From contig DDSP01000048.1 in the NCBI GenBank assembly GCA_002343445.1, positions 69,088-133,087 on the forward strand: 64,000 nt of DNA, written 5' to 3'. This stretch comes from Chthonomonas sp. UBA2387 (GTDB lineage Bacteria; Armatimonadota; Fimbriimonadia; Fimbriimonadales; Fimbriimonadaceae). Positions 26,374 to 34,172 of this stretch are shown here, one piece after another. Position 1 is the first letter of the stretch. Every line of letters starts with the position of its first letter. The translations under genes and the position numbers were made by a program. The notes beneath the pieces were generated by a model. That model worked only from the letters and a program-made list of their open reading frames with translations. It was not told the DNA's origin and did no database searches.

Positions 26374-27132
26374 ATGAGCTCTGAATCCCTGCCACAGCTA
26401 GCAAACCCGCCCATAGTCGAGGCAGTCGTTGATTTGGATTGCATTTTTGATCAAGCCCCGGATCTTCAGGGGATTCGGCTTGCCGCGGCAGAAGCCGTTG
26501 GCCAGGACTACCCCGAGTCGGATCAAGTCTGGCGAACAGACTTTAGAGTGGATATCTCTAAGGCCGGCGCCAACGTCGGCGCAAGTCAAGTTGCCCCTGA
26601 ATGCCAAGCGTTGCGGTTCTGGAACAAGCAAAGAAATCAGTTGGTTCAGTTCAGGACGGCAGGCTTCAGCTTTAATCGGCTTCGCCCCTACAGTGGATTT
26701 GATGCATACAAAGAGGAGTTGAGGGCAAACTGGCTCAAGTACTGTGACATCGCTGCGCCTAATCGCATCAATATCGTGCGCCTTCGCTACGTGAACGTCA
26801 TACGAATTGAGCAGAATCTGCACGATATTGACGACTACTTCAAAATCGGGCCCAGGATTCCGACGATTGAACCTGAACTGAGCGTGGCTCGGTTCTCCAA
26901 CAAGTGCTTGGTCTTTGATTCGGCCCGGAGTTCAGATGCTGAGATTGCACTTGACTTGCGTCCCGCAAACGACTCTTCGAGATACACTCTTACGATCACG
27001 GTTGGAAAGAGGGTGGATATTGAGCCGATCGATTGGTTGCAGGTGTGCTCAACGATTGAAAGCCTGCGAGGTTTCAAGAACATCCTATTCAAGGAGTCCA
27101 TTACAGAAAAATGCCTACAACTGTTCGGTTAG
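26374..27132 (+). CDS. TIGR04255 family protein
   Basis: The 252-residue protein has the family features LANPPIVEAVVDLDC near the N-terminus, RFWNKQRNQLVQFRTAGFSFNRLRPY in the centre (the diagnostic 'F-S-x-N-R-L-x-P-Y' block) and YKEELRANWLKY. Members are scattered accessory proteins of unknown function, often next to small unknown genes, as here. The gene and its two followers are visibly richer in A+T than the flanking chromosome (for example 31 G+C in the 60 bases from 26401), which suggests horizontal acquisition. No catalytic residues can be named. Confidence 0.85.
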   Translation: MSSESLPQLANPPIVEAVVDLDCIFDQAPDLQGIRLAAAEAVGQDYPESDQVWRTDFRVDISKAGANVGASQVAPECQALRFWNKQRNQLVQFRTAGFSFNRLRPYSGFDAYKEELRANWLKYCDIAAPNRINIVRLRYVNVIRIEQNLHDIDDYFKIGPRIPTIEPELSVARFSNKCLVFDSARSSDAEIALDLRPANDSSRYTLTITVGKRVDIEPIDWLQVCSTIESLRGFKNILFKESITEKCLQLFG

Positions 27133-27605
27133 CAACGGCACTCGCGCTCTCTATGGCTGTCGCATGCAACGATAGCAACAGTCTGGCGTTGCCTCTCCAG
27201 GACCATCCGATGGCCGATCAGGCGACTAGTACACCAACCGATGCCTCCGCGCTCAATGCTGGATCTGAGGTGACTCCCACAGCCATGTCGGGAGAAGAGA
27301 TGGCTCTGTTGGCCCAAGTCCCGAGCGAGGTCAGGAACCGGTCGCTTGAGTTCGCGAACTTGATTCGTGACATTGAGCCTCCGGAGTACGATGTCGTTGA
27401 CGAACAGGACTGGGTTTGTGCGACATGGCAGTATGGCGATCGATATCTGATGTTGTTGATTGGTTCTGATGACACGATTGTCGGCTCCTGGTCAATAGGA
27501 GATGACATCCGTAGTTTCAGGTATCGGTTGTCGGACCGATGCCTGTTAGAGGAAGTCGGCCGCGTTGTCTGTCTTGTGAAAGCGATCACGTCGAGCACCG
27601 ATTGA
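27111..27605 (+). CDS. Hypothetical protein, second gene of the TIGR04255 operon
   Basis: The reading frame overlaps the upstream gene by 22 bp. From ATG 27111 it would have a signal-like N-terminus (LATALALSMAVAC, a poor lipobox). From the internal ATG at 27210 (preceded by CCAGGA) it would be a 131-residue cytoplasmic protein starting MADQATSTPTDAS. The conserved-looking core is VRNRSLEFANLIRDIEPPEYDVV and CATWQYGDRYLMLLIGSDDTIVGSWS, a compact alpha/beta segment like those found downstream of other TIGR04255 genes. I favour the shorter form on operon logic, but the sequence alone does not decide. No function is recognised. Confidence 0.62.
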   Translation: MPTTVRLATALALSMAVACNDSNSLALPLQDHPMADQATSTPTDASALNAGSEVTPTAMSGEEMALLAQVPSEVRNRSLEFANLIRDIEPPEYDVVDEQDWVCATWQYGDRYLMLLIGSDDTIVGSWSIGDDIRSFRYRLSDRCLLEEVGRVVCLVKAITSSTD

Positions 27606-27608
27606 ACT

Positions 27609-28037
27609 ATGGCCAAGCATGGTGACTCTGGTGCGACGGCTTCGGAACTTCCCGATGCGACTGACTTGGCGCGGATTGCCACAGAAAGAGGTAAGTGCAA
27701 CAAGGCGAAGCTGTATATTCCGCCGCGGAACCTTCGAATGTCGACGGCTGTGATCAGAGAAAGGAATTGCGAGTCGATAAAGGCCGTTGCTTCGCTGCTA
27801 GATCTGAGCCCAGTTATGGGTGCAGGATTGCTTACGGTTGGCGACGTCCAGTCCGTTGGTACACTCAAGGTGGAACTTGAGCCGACAGAGAGCACACGTG
27901 ATCACGCCGTTATTGTCGGATGGCCCAACCCCGCTGCTGACGCGGACCGACGAGAGGCTCTGTTGCTCGTCGCTGGCGAGTTGTTCAAGTTGCATTGTTG
28001 GTGCGATTGTCCGCCTTCGCATTCGGACGCAGGGTGA
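27609..28037 (+). CDS. Hypothetical protein, third gene of the TIGR04255 operon
   Basis: A 142-residue ORF beginning 3 nt after the previous stop codon, so all three genes form one operon. It contains ARIATERGKCNKAKLYIPPRNLR, the segment DHAVIVGWPNPAADADRREALLLVAGELFKLH, and ends with Cys-rich CWCDCPPSHSDAG. No signal peptide or membrane helix is present. I do not recognise the family. Like its neighbours it is A+T-richer than the chromosome and appears to be accessory. Confidence 0.65.
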   Translation: MAKHGDSGATASELPDATDLARIATERGKCNKAKLYIPPRNLRMSTAVIRERNCESIKAVASLLDLSPVMGAGLLTVGDVQSVGTLKVELEPTESTRDHAVIVGWPNPAADADRREALLLVAGELFKLHCWCDCPPSHSDAG

Positions 28038-28166
28038 CCATGCTCGAGCAATCCTTCCGGTTGTGTGGGAACGCAGGGCACTGAGTGCGCTCACGGGCGA
28101 AAGTCACGGCGAATGTCCGAAGCGTCCGGTGGGCCTGTGAGTCAGAATAGGGAGACCCCAGCACCC

Positions 28167-30890
28167 ATGACTTTGACCCATTTCGCCCCGATCGCGGCCG
28201 TTCTGGCCCTTGCCGGATTCGCCGCCGCACAGCGCTCCGCCTTGCAGGTGGACATCGAGCGCTTGCGGAGCCGCGACGAGATCGCCGCGCGCACCGATGA
28301 AGCCGTGCGGACGTTCGCCAAGACGTTGGCGCTGCAGACGCGCGCGGCGCGCGACGCCCGCCGGTCCATCCAGGTCCGGGAGCCTCTGTACTTCACGCCC
28401 GTGACGGTGCGCGTGAACCCCACGCCGCCGCGCAAGACACGGGGCGGACCGGGACCGCTGACCCTGGTTTTCGACGATTCGGGTTCGCGGGCTTTCCCCA
28501 GCGACTACCGCCAGTTCCTGAGCAAGCTCTACGATCAGGCGAAGCCGACGCTCGACCTGGTGTTCGGTTCGCCAGCGCAGGGAGGCACCGTCCGCGTCCG
28601 AAACTACGACGCCGACATCGCCGACCGCGAGTACCTCGCCGGAGGCTACTTCCTCCCCGACAACGGCTCGGGCGAGCCGGAGATCCGATTTCCGCTCTAC
28701 ACGTCGGGCGGCGAACTGCACATGCCCAGCGCAGCGGTCAACTTCATCCACTGTCTGTTGCTGGCTTATCTTGGCCCGGCCCCGTTCGAGTTCGACGCGT
28801 TTCAGGAGGGCTTGGTCCGGGCGGCCACGATGCGCGTGGCGCGGTCTCCGGGGGTCATGCCGAGCGGCTTGGACCCGGAACTCGTCGAGGCCGTCCTCGA
28901 CCTCAACTACGACGCGGGACCCCGTTACGACTGGACCAACCAGCCCGCCCTGAGCGGCCCGACGTTCATCGCACCGAACCTCCGCACCACGCCGCTCCCC
29001 ATCGGCGGCAGTTTGGGCGGCCTGTACCTGCAACGCTACCGCATGGCGGGCGCAGCATGGCAGAAGGTGCTCGTCGAGCATCCCGGCTTCGCCAAGGAGT
29101 TTCTCACGCGCTACCACGGTTCCAAGGGCACCTCGGGCGATGTGGCGGCGCTGGTGGCGATGGCCGATCAGGCGATCAAGGCGCTGGCCGGGCCGAGCGG
29201 CACCGTCGAAGGATTGCCGTTCCCCGATTGGTTCGCGCGGCAGCACATCTTGGACACCCATCAGGCGTTCGGCACGCGGCTTTTCCTGGAGCCCATCCCG
29301 ATCGCCGACGGCTTGGGCGGGTCCGACTTCGGCGTCTTTATTCTGGAAGCGACGTTCTTCTCCTCCGACCTGGCGGGGAACGAGCAGTTGCTGAGCGGCA
29401 CCGCCTACCCCATCGTTTGGGACCCGTTCTTCAACCGTGTGTTCACGTCCTCGGGGCAGGACGACCGCATGACGTTCTTCCAGAGCTACGGCTCGGTGAC
29501 GCCGAACCTGCCCAACCTCTCGCTCGGCAAGCCTTACGCGGCGACGGTTGATCTGCCCGTGCAGGACCGCATCGCCCGCGTGGTGCTGCCGGCGGGTGCG
29601 ATCGCCACGGCTTCGACGAGCGGCGACCCCAACCATGTGTTCGGGACGGTTGTGGGTGCGCCCGCCGCGACACCCATGAAGGTCCGCATCGGCAATGGGC
29701 TGACCACGTTTGGCGAGCTGACCGTGACCGATGGCGCGTTCGGCGGCAAGTTCGCCACGGCCTTCCAGAACTCGCAGCGGCTGATCGTCGAGGTGCTCCG
29801 CGCCGCCGACAACGCCTTGCTCGCCACGCGGCGCGTGAACAAGGGGCCCGGGCCGTTGGCGTTGGACATCCGCATGGACGCCGAAGCCACGTTCCCCTTC
29901 GCCTCCGGGCTGCCCAAGGGCGTCTCGCTGATCGGCGTGCCCGTGGCCCCGTTCCGGACCGATGCGGCGAGCCTGTTCGGGGTTCCCTCGGGGCAATTGC
30001 AGTTGGCCCGCTACAACCCCGCGCGCGCGGCCTACGACCTGTTCCCCTCGCTTCCGCCCGTGGAGCAGGGGCATGGCTACTTCCTTCGGCTCAATGCGGC
30101 GAAGCCCGGGTTCACGATGACCGGGCGGACCGTGCCCAACATGCCCGTGGCCGTCGCGTTGCGGCCGGGCTGGAACCTCATCTCCAACCCCTCGCCCTTC
30201 TCGACGGCGTTTGGCAACGTGCGCATCGTGCGAGGGTCGGACTTCCCGCGATCCTGGGCGGAAGCCACCAATCCGAGCCAGACGGGCGGGCCGTTGGTGG
30301 GTGCGGATGTGTTCAAGTTCATGCCAGGAAACAACGATCCATTCACGGGCGCTCCCGAAGGGGGCAGCATGGTCGCGGCGACTCACTTCGAGGCAGGGGT
30401 CGGCGTCTTTGTTCGCGTTCTCGCCCCCGAGGGCGTGACCTTGTTGTTCGAAAGGGCCTCGATGGGGACCCTGACCGCACCCGTGCGCGATCGCTGGAGC
30501 ATGAAGGCGATGACGCGTTCGGGCCGAGCGGTGACCGAGGTCGTCATCGCGCAATCGAAGTTCGCCAAGGGCGGGGTGGAAGCCCACGACACGCCGACGC
30601 CGCCAACGCTCGGCGGGACGCAATCCTACTTGTCGTTGAACCAGAACTCGCTGTACCGCGACACGCGAAGCCTGAGCGGGTGGCAGACTTACCGCATGGT
30701 TCACGAGAACCTGGAGGTCGGCAAAACGTACACGACCACGTTCCAGGTCGTCGAGGGCTCGGTCGGCTGGTTCTGGCTCTACGACCCTTCGACGCGCCGG
30801 ACGCACCGGATACACCCGAGCTGGAGTTTCTCGTTCGTGGCCCGGACGCCCAAGATGACGTTCGACTATTCCGTGCGGGGTGACTTCTGA
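28167..30890 (+). CDS. Large secreted protein, function unknown
   Basis: The 907-residue product starts MTLTHFAPIAAVLALAGFAAAQ, a Sec signal peptide with cleavage after AAAQ or AAA. The mature chain has an N-terminal helical region (about 25-70), a middle domain with peptidase-like wording (PSAAVNFIHCLLLAYLGP, FDAFQEGLVRAA) but no HExxH motif, and a C-terminal half of beta-sandwich-like repeats (RPGWNLISNPSPFSTAF and similar). The reading frame is open upstream to 28065, but the signal peptide sets the start. It is followed, sharing one base, by a lipoprotein gene. A role at the cell surface is likely; activity is unknown. Confidence 0.78.
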   Translation: MTLTHFAPIAAVLALAGFAAAQRSALQVDIERLRSRDEIAARTDEAVRTFAKTLALQTRAARDARRSIQVREPLYFTPVTVRVNPTPPRKTRGGPGPLTLVFDDSGSRAFPSDYRQFLSKLYDQAKPTLDLVFGSPAQGGTVRVRNYDADIADREYLAGGYFLPDNGSGEPEIRFPLYTSGGELHMPSAAVNFIHCLLLAYLGPAPFEFDAFQEGLVRAATMRVARSPGVMPSGLDPELVEAVLDLNYDAGPRYDWTNQPALSGPTFIAPNLRTTPLPIGGSLGGLYLQRYRMAGAAWQKVLVEHPGFAKEFLTRYHGSKGTSGDVAALVAMADQAIKALAGPSGTVEGLPFPDWFARQHILDTHQAFGTRLFLEPIPIADGLGGSDFGVFILEATFFSSDLAGNEQLLSGTAYPIVWDPFFNRVFTSSGQDDRMTFFQSYGSVTPNLPNLSLGKPYAATVDLPVQDRIARVVLPAGAIATASTSGDPNHVFGTVVGAPAATPMKVRIGNGLTTFGELTVTDGAFGGKFATAFQNSQRLIVEVLRAADNALLATRRVNKGPGPLALDIRMDAEATFPFASGLPKGVSLIGVPVAPFRTDAASLFGVPSGQLQLARYNPARAAYDLFPSLPPVEQGHGYFLRLNAAKPGFTMTGRTVPNMPVAVALRPGWNLISNPSPFSTAFGNVRIVRGSDFPRSWAEATNPSQTGGPLVGADVFKFMPGNNDPFTGAPEGGSMVAATHFEAGVGVFVRVLAPEGVTLLFERASMGTLTAPVRDRWSMKAMTRSGRAVTEVVIAQSKFAKGGVEAHDTPTPPTLGGTQSYLSLNQNSLYRDTRSLSGWQTYRMVHENLEVGKTYTTTFQVVEGSVGWFWLYDPSTRRTHRIHPSWSFSFVARTPKMTFDYSVRGDF

Positions 30891-31771
30891 TGAGATCGTG
30901 GTGGCTGCTCCTGATGTTGATTCCCGTGGTCCTTGCCGCTGCGTGCGGCGGCGGGGGTGGCGGAGGTGGTGGCGGTCCCGCCAACGTGTTGGTGACGGGG
31001 CGCGTGATTGACCTGCGCACGTTCGGCCCGCCCACCCCTGCGGCGAGCGTGCAGATCGGCTCGGTGGCCGCGTTGACCGATGCCAACGGCGTGTTCCAGC
31101 TGTCCGTGCCTGCAGGGGCCACGTCGGTCGTTATCGACAGCCGGGGCCCTTCCGGCGTGTGGACTTACTCGTTCGCGGCGGCGACCCAACCGACCAACGA
31201 CGTGGGCGATCTCTACGTCGCGCCGCAGAAGACGACGGTCACGGGACGTGCGCTCAGCGCCGCCGACGAGTCGCCCGTGGTCGGTGCGCAGGTCGAGTTC
31301 GGCGGGCGTCGGGCGACCACGTCGGGCTCGGGAGCCTTCACGCTCGCCGATGTCGCGTACGTAGCCGCCGACTTTGCGGGCTTCTGGCAAATCGAAGGCG
31401 CCGTGCGCAGCAGCGGCTTCTTCACCGGCCTGTTCCGCGCCGAACCCTCGATCGCGAATGGCGAAAATGTGGTGGTTTTGGACGATATCCTGCTCATACC
31501 CGTCAGCGACACCACACCCCCGGACACGCCTTACAATGTTTGGGGGCGCGTGTCACCGGGGGCTAATGCGCCTGGAACGCTCGTGACGGTGAAGCAAGGT
31601 GGCACAAGCATTCGACGCTTCACCGTCGGCGCGAACGGACTGTACTGGTTCTGGCTGACTCCGGGCGCGTACACTCTGAGCTACACCAACGGATCGCTGA
31701 CCACGGCGGATCAAGCCGTCAATCTCGAACGGTCCGATCAGGTGGTGAGACGCGATGTCACGCTCAACTAA
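30890..31771 (+). CDS. Lipoprotein with carboxypeptidase-regulatory-like repeats
   Basis: The 293-residue protein has a signal ending LAAAC followed by an uninterrupted run of ten Gly, then three beta-sandwich segments of the carboxypeptidase-regulatory type: VTGRVIDL...VAALTDANGVFQLSVPAG, VTGRALSAADESPVVGAQVEFGGRRATTSGSGAFTLADV, and NVWGRVSPGANAPGTLVTVKQG...GANGLYWFWLTPG. The start codon shares its A with the stop of the preceding secreted protein (TGATG). The poly-Gly tract probably acts as a flexible tether from the lipid anchor. It overlaps the following OstA-like gene by 17 bp, so the three genes form an operon. Confidence 0.8.
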   Translation: MRSWWLLLMLIPVVLAAACGGGGGGGGGGPANVLVTGRVIDLRTFGPPTPAASVQIGSVAALTDANGVFQLSVPAGATSVVIDSRGPSGVWTYSFAAATQPTNDVGDLYVAPQKTTVTGRALSAADESPVVGAQVEFGGRRATTSGSGAFTLADVAYVAADFAGFWQIEGAVRSSGFFTGLFRAEPSIANGENVVVLDDILLIPVSDTTPPDTPYNVWGRVSPGANAPGTLVTVKQGGTSIRRFTVGANGLYWFWLTPGAYTLSYTNGSLTTADQAVNLERSDQVVRRDVTLN

Positions 31772-33158
31772 ACGCTGGATCGCCCGATTGCTCGGGACCG
31801 TCGCCTTTGTGGCCGGCGTTCCAGCGGTTGCGCTGTACCTGCGAGAGATCGTCACGCTGGATCCGTTCGCTTCTTATCGGGCGGGCAGCGACAACCCGTG
31901 GATGGAGTCTGGCATCACGGTCAACCAAGCGACGGTGAGGCACTGGTCGGAGGGCAAGCTGGTCAGCCGAACCCGAGCCGACTCGCTCACGATCCGGGCC
32001 GATCGCCAAGTCATCGCGTTCCGGGACGCCACGGGAGAGGTGAACTCCGAGCAGGGGCGCTTCCATTTCTCGGCTCAGACGGCTTCATGGAACGCCATCG
32101 TCAAGAATCTGGACTGCCCCACTCAGGTGCGGATCTGGAACGACGACCTGGACCTGATCGTCCCGGGGTTCAAGTACAGCCAATCGCGTGGAAAGTTGGA
32201 CGTGCCCGGCCAAGTGCGCGGCAAGCTCTATGGCGGCGACTTTTCGGCGCAGGATTTGGTGTATTTCGTCGAAACAGACCGGTACGAAACCGGACCTATC
32301 CGGTGGGTCGGGGAGCGCGACGACGTGGACCTCGGCCAAGAGAAGCGCTCGGGCATCTGGGACGTCTCGGGCAAGAAGATGCGGTCGCTCTCGCGCGATG
32401 TCGTCGAGTACACCGAGGGCGTTGCCAAAGACAGCGAAGGCGAGATCATCGTCAAGGCCAACGTGGTCCAGGTGGACCGCAAGACCGACGTCGTCACCGC
32501 CAAGGGCAACGTGCGTTACTACGGGCTGGAAGCGAACCTGACCGCCGACCAAGCCGTGGTCTATCGCAAGGAGAAACGCACCGTGCTCACGGGCAACGTC
32601 CGCATGCTGGTCAAACCGGAGGACAAGCAGGTGCTCGAAGAGATCGAGATTCCCCCGATTCGCCCGCTGGTTCCGGACGAGGTGTCCAAGTCGCGTCCTC
32701 CCGCCCCAGTCCAGATGCCTCCGGACAAGGCCAAGGACGACGAGATCCGCGACCCGGCGACGCGGCGCAAGTACCCCATTCTTCTGAGCGCCGACCGCGT
32801 GGAGTACTGGTATGCGGAGGGTTCGCGGCGCGGGGTGGCCACGGGCTCGCCCAATGCGTTCCAGCAACTCTCCGGCGACCGCTGGCGGCACATGTGGGCG
32901 TTCCGCGCCGAGTTCGACGGCGAAAAGGACGAACTCCAGTTGTTCTCGCAAGAAGAGAAGCGGGACGTGCGCTTCAAGTCTTCGCTGGGCGACGACCTGA
33001 CGGCCAAGTGGTTCAGGGTGCTCACCAAGGACGATTCGGACGAATGGGAAGGCGACGACGTCGTCGGCAAGGTCTATGTGGACGACGAAGGCGAACTTCC
33101 CCGCTCGAACCGGGGTGGCGGCGGTGGCGCACCTCCTCCCAGCCGCACCCGAGCCTAG
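31755..33158 (+). CDS. OstA/LptA-like periplasmic protein (membrane anchored)
   Basis: The 467-residue protein has one N-terminal transmembrane helix (about 9-28, IARLLGTVAFVAGVPAVALYL) and then a long beta-rich region typical of the LptC/LptA/OstA superfamily: SGITVNQATVRHWSEGKLVSRTRADSLTIRADRQVIAFRDATGEVN, then DVVTAKGNVRYYGLEANLTADQAVVYRKEKRTVLTGNVRML. Proteins of this type form beta-jellyroll bridges that carry lipopolysaccharide to the outer membrane, or similar lipid transport. The C-terminus is a low-complexity Gly/Pro tail. This gene, with the SLH porin, is the main evidence for an outer membrane in this organism. Confidence 0.8.
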   Translation: MSRSTKRWIARLLGTVAFVAGVPAVALYLREIVTLDPFASYRAGSDNPWMESGITVNQATVRHWSEGKLVSRTRADSLTIRADRQVIAFRDATGEVNSEQGRFHFSAQTASWNAIVKNLDCPTQVRIWNDDLDLIVPGFKYSQSRGKLDVPGQVRGKLYGGDFSAQDLVYFVETDRYETGPIRWVGERDDVDLGQEKRSGIWDVSGKKMRSLSRDVVEYTEGVAKDSEGEIIVKANVVQVDRKTDVVTAKGNVRYYGLEANLTADQAVVYRKEKRTVLTGNVRMLVKPEDKQVLEEIEIPPIRPLVPDEVSKSRPPAPVQMPPDKAKDDEIRDPATRRKYPILLSADRVEYWYAEGSRRGVATGSPNAFQQLSGDRWRHMWAFRAEFDGEKDELQLFSQEEKRDVRFKSSLGDDLTAKWFRVLTKDDSDEWEGDDVVGKVYVDDEGELPRSNRGGGGGAPPPSRTRA

Positions 33159-33167
33159 CCGAAGCCG

Positions 33168-34172
33168 ATGAGCGATCTGCTGAGCGTCACGCCGAGCGGC
33201 CTCTACTGCGAGGCGGGCGGCTTCTACATTGACCCGTGGCGTCCCGTGGAACGCGCCGTCGTGACGCACGCGCACAGCGACCATGCTCGTCCGGGCTCCA
33301 AGCGCTACCTTTGCTCGTCGGCGTGCGCCCCGTTCGTGCGGTTGCGCTGCGGCGAGGAGTCGGCGATCTCCTGCCTCGAGTTCGGCGAGCGTCGGACGAT
33401 CAACGGGGTGACGCTCAGCCTCCACCCCGCCGGGCACATCCTGGGTTCGGCGCAAGTGCGCGTGGAACACCAAGGCGAGGTTTGGGTGGTGACCGGCGAC
33501 TACAAGACCGAGCCCGACCCCACGGTCGAGCCGTTCGAGTTGGTGCGGTGCCACACGCTGATCACGGAGTGCACGTTCGGGCTGCCCGTCTATCGTTGGC
33601 CAGAGGCGCTGGCGGAGTTCGAGCGGATCAACGCGTGGTGGGCGGCCAACCAATCGGCGGGACGCACCAGTGTGCTCATGGGTTACTCGCTCGGTAAGGC
33701 CCAGCGTCTGCTGGCCGGAGTGGATGCCGGGCTCGGCCCGATCTTCGCCCACGGGGCGGTTCTTGGCCCGACGCAGGCGTACCGCGATCAGGGCATCCGA
33801 CTGCCGCCTGTGCGGCCGGTTTCCGAGGCTCCGCTGGACGTGGATTGGCCGCGCGCCTTGGTCGTCGCGCCGCCCGGCGCCGAGGCCACGCCCTGGATGC
33901 GCCGGTTTCGCGAGTCGGCGACAGCCTTCGCCTCGGGCTGGATGGCGGTGCGCGGGATCAAGCGGCGGCGGGGCGTCGAGCGGGGATTCGTGATCAGCGA
34001 CCATGTGGATTGGCCGGCGCTCATGGAGGTGGTCGCGGCGACGGGGGCTTCACGCGTCTTGACCACGCACGGCTACTCGGCGGTGGTCGCCAAGCACCTG
34101 AGCGAGCGGGGACTCGACTCCTCGCCCCTGGAGACGCAGTTCCGAGGCGAGGCCGAGGAGGAAGGCGCGTGA
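33168..34172 (+). CDS. Ligase-associated DNA exonuclease (metallo-beta-lactamase fold)
   Basis: The 334-residue protein has the MBL signature VVTHAHSDHARPG, HPAGHILGSAQV and VTGDYKTEPDP, and the C-terminal beta-CASP part with SVLMGYSLGKAQRLL, VISDHVDWPALMEVV and THGYS. This composition matches the bacterial exonucleases encoded beside ATP-dependent DNA ligases. The gene overlaps the ligase gene by 4 bp (GTGA), which supports a joint role in DNA repair. The associated DEXH helicase and PdeM-like phosphatase often found in the same operon are not adjacent here. Confidence 0.88.
   Translation: MSDLLSVTPSGLYCEAGGFYIDPWRPVERAVVTHAHSDHARPGSKRYLCSSACAPFVRLRCGEESAISCLEFGERRTINGVTLSLHPAGHILGSAQVRVEHQGEVWVVTGDYKTEPDPTVEPFELVRCHTLITECTFGLPVYRWPEALAEFERINAWWAANQSAGRTSVLMGYSLGKAQRLLAGVDAGLGPIFAHGAVLGPTQAYRDQGIRLPPVRPVSEAPLDVDWPRALVVAPPGAEATPWMRRFRESATAFASGWMAVRGIKRRRGVERGFVISDHVDWPALMEVVAATGASRVLTTHGYSAVVAKHLSERGLDSSPLETQFRGEAEEEGA

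Noticed and set aside
28104..30815. Very long antisense ORF (903 residues) opposite the secreted protein
   Set aside because: High G+C leaves few stop codons in the reverse frame; the composition is Arg/His-rich without a recognisable domain, while the plus-strand frame has a signal peptide and operon context.
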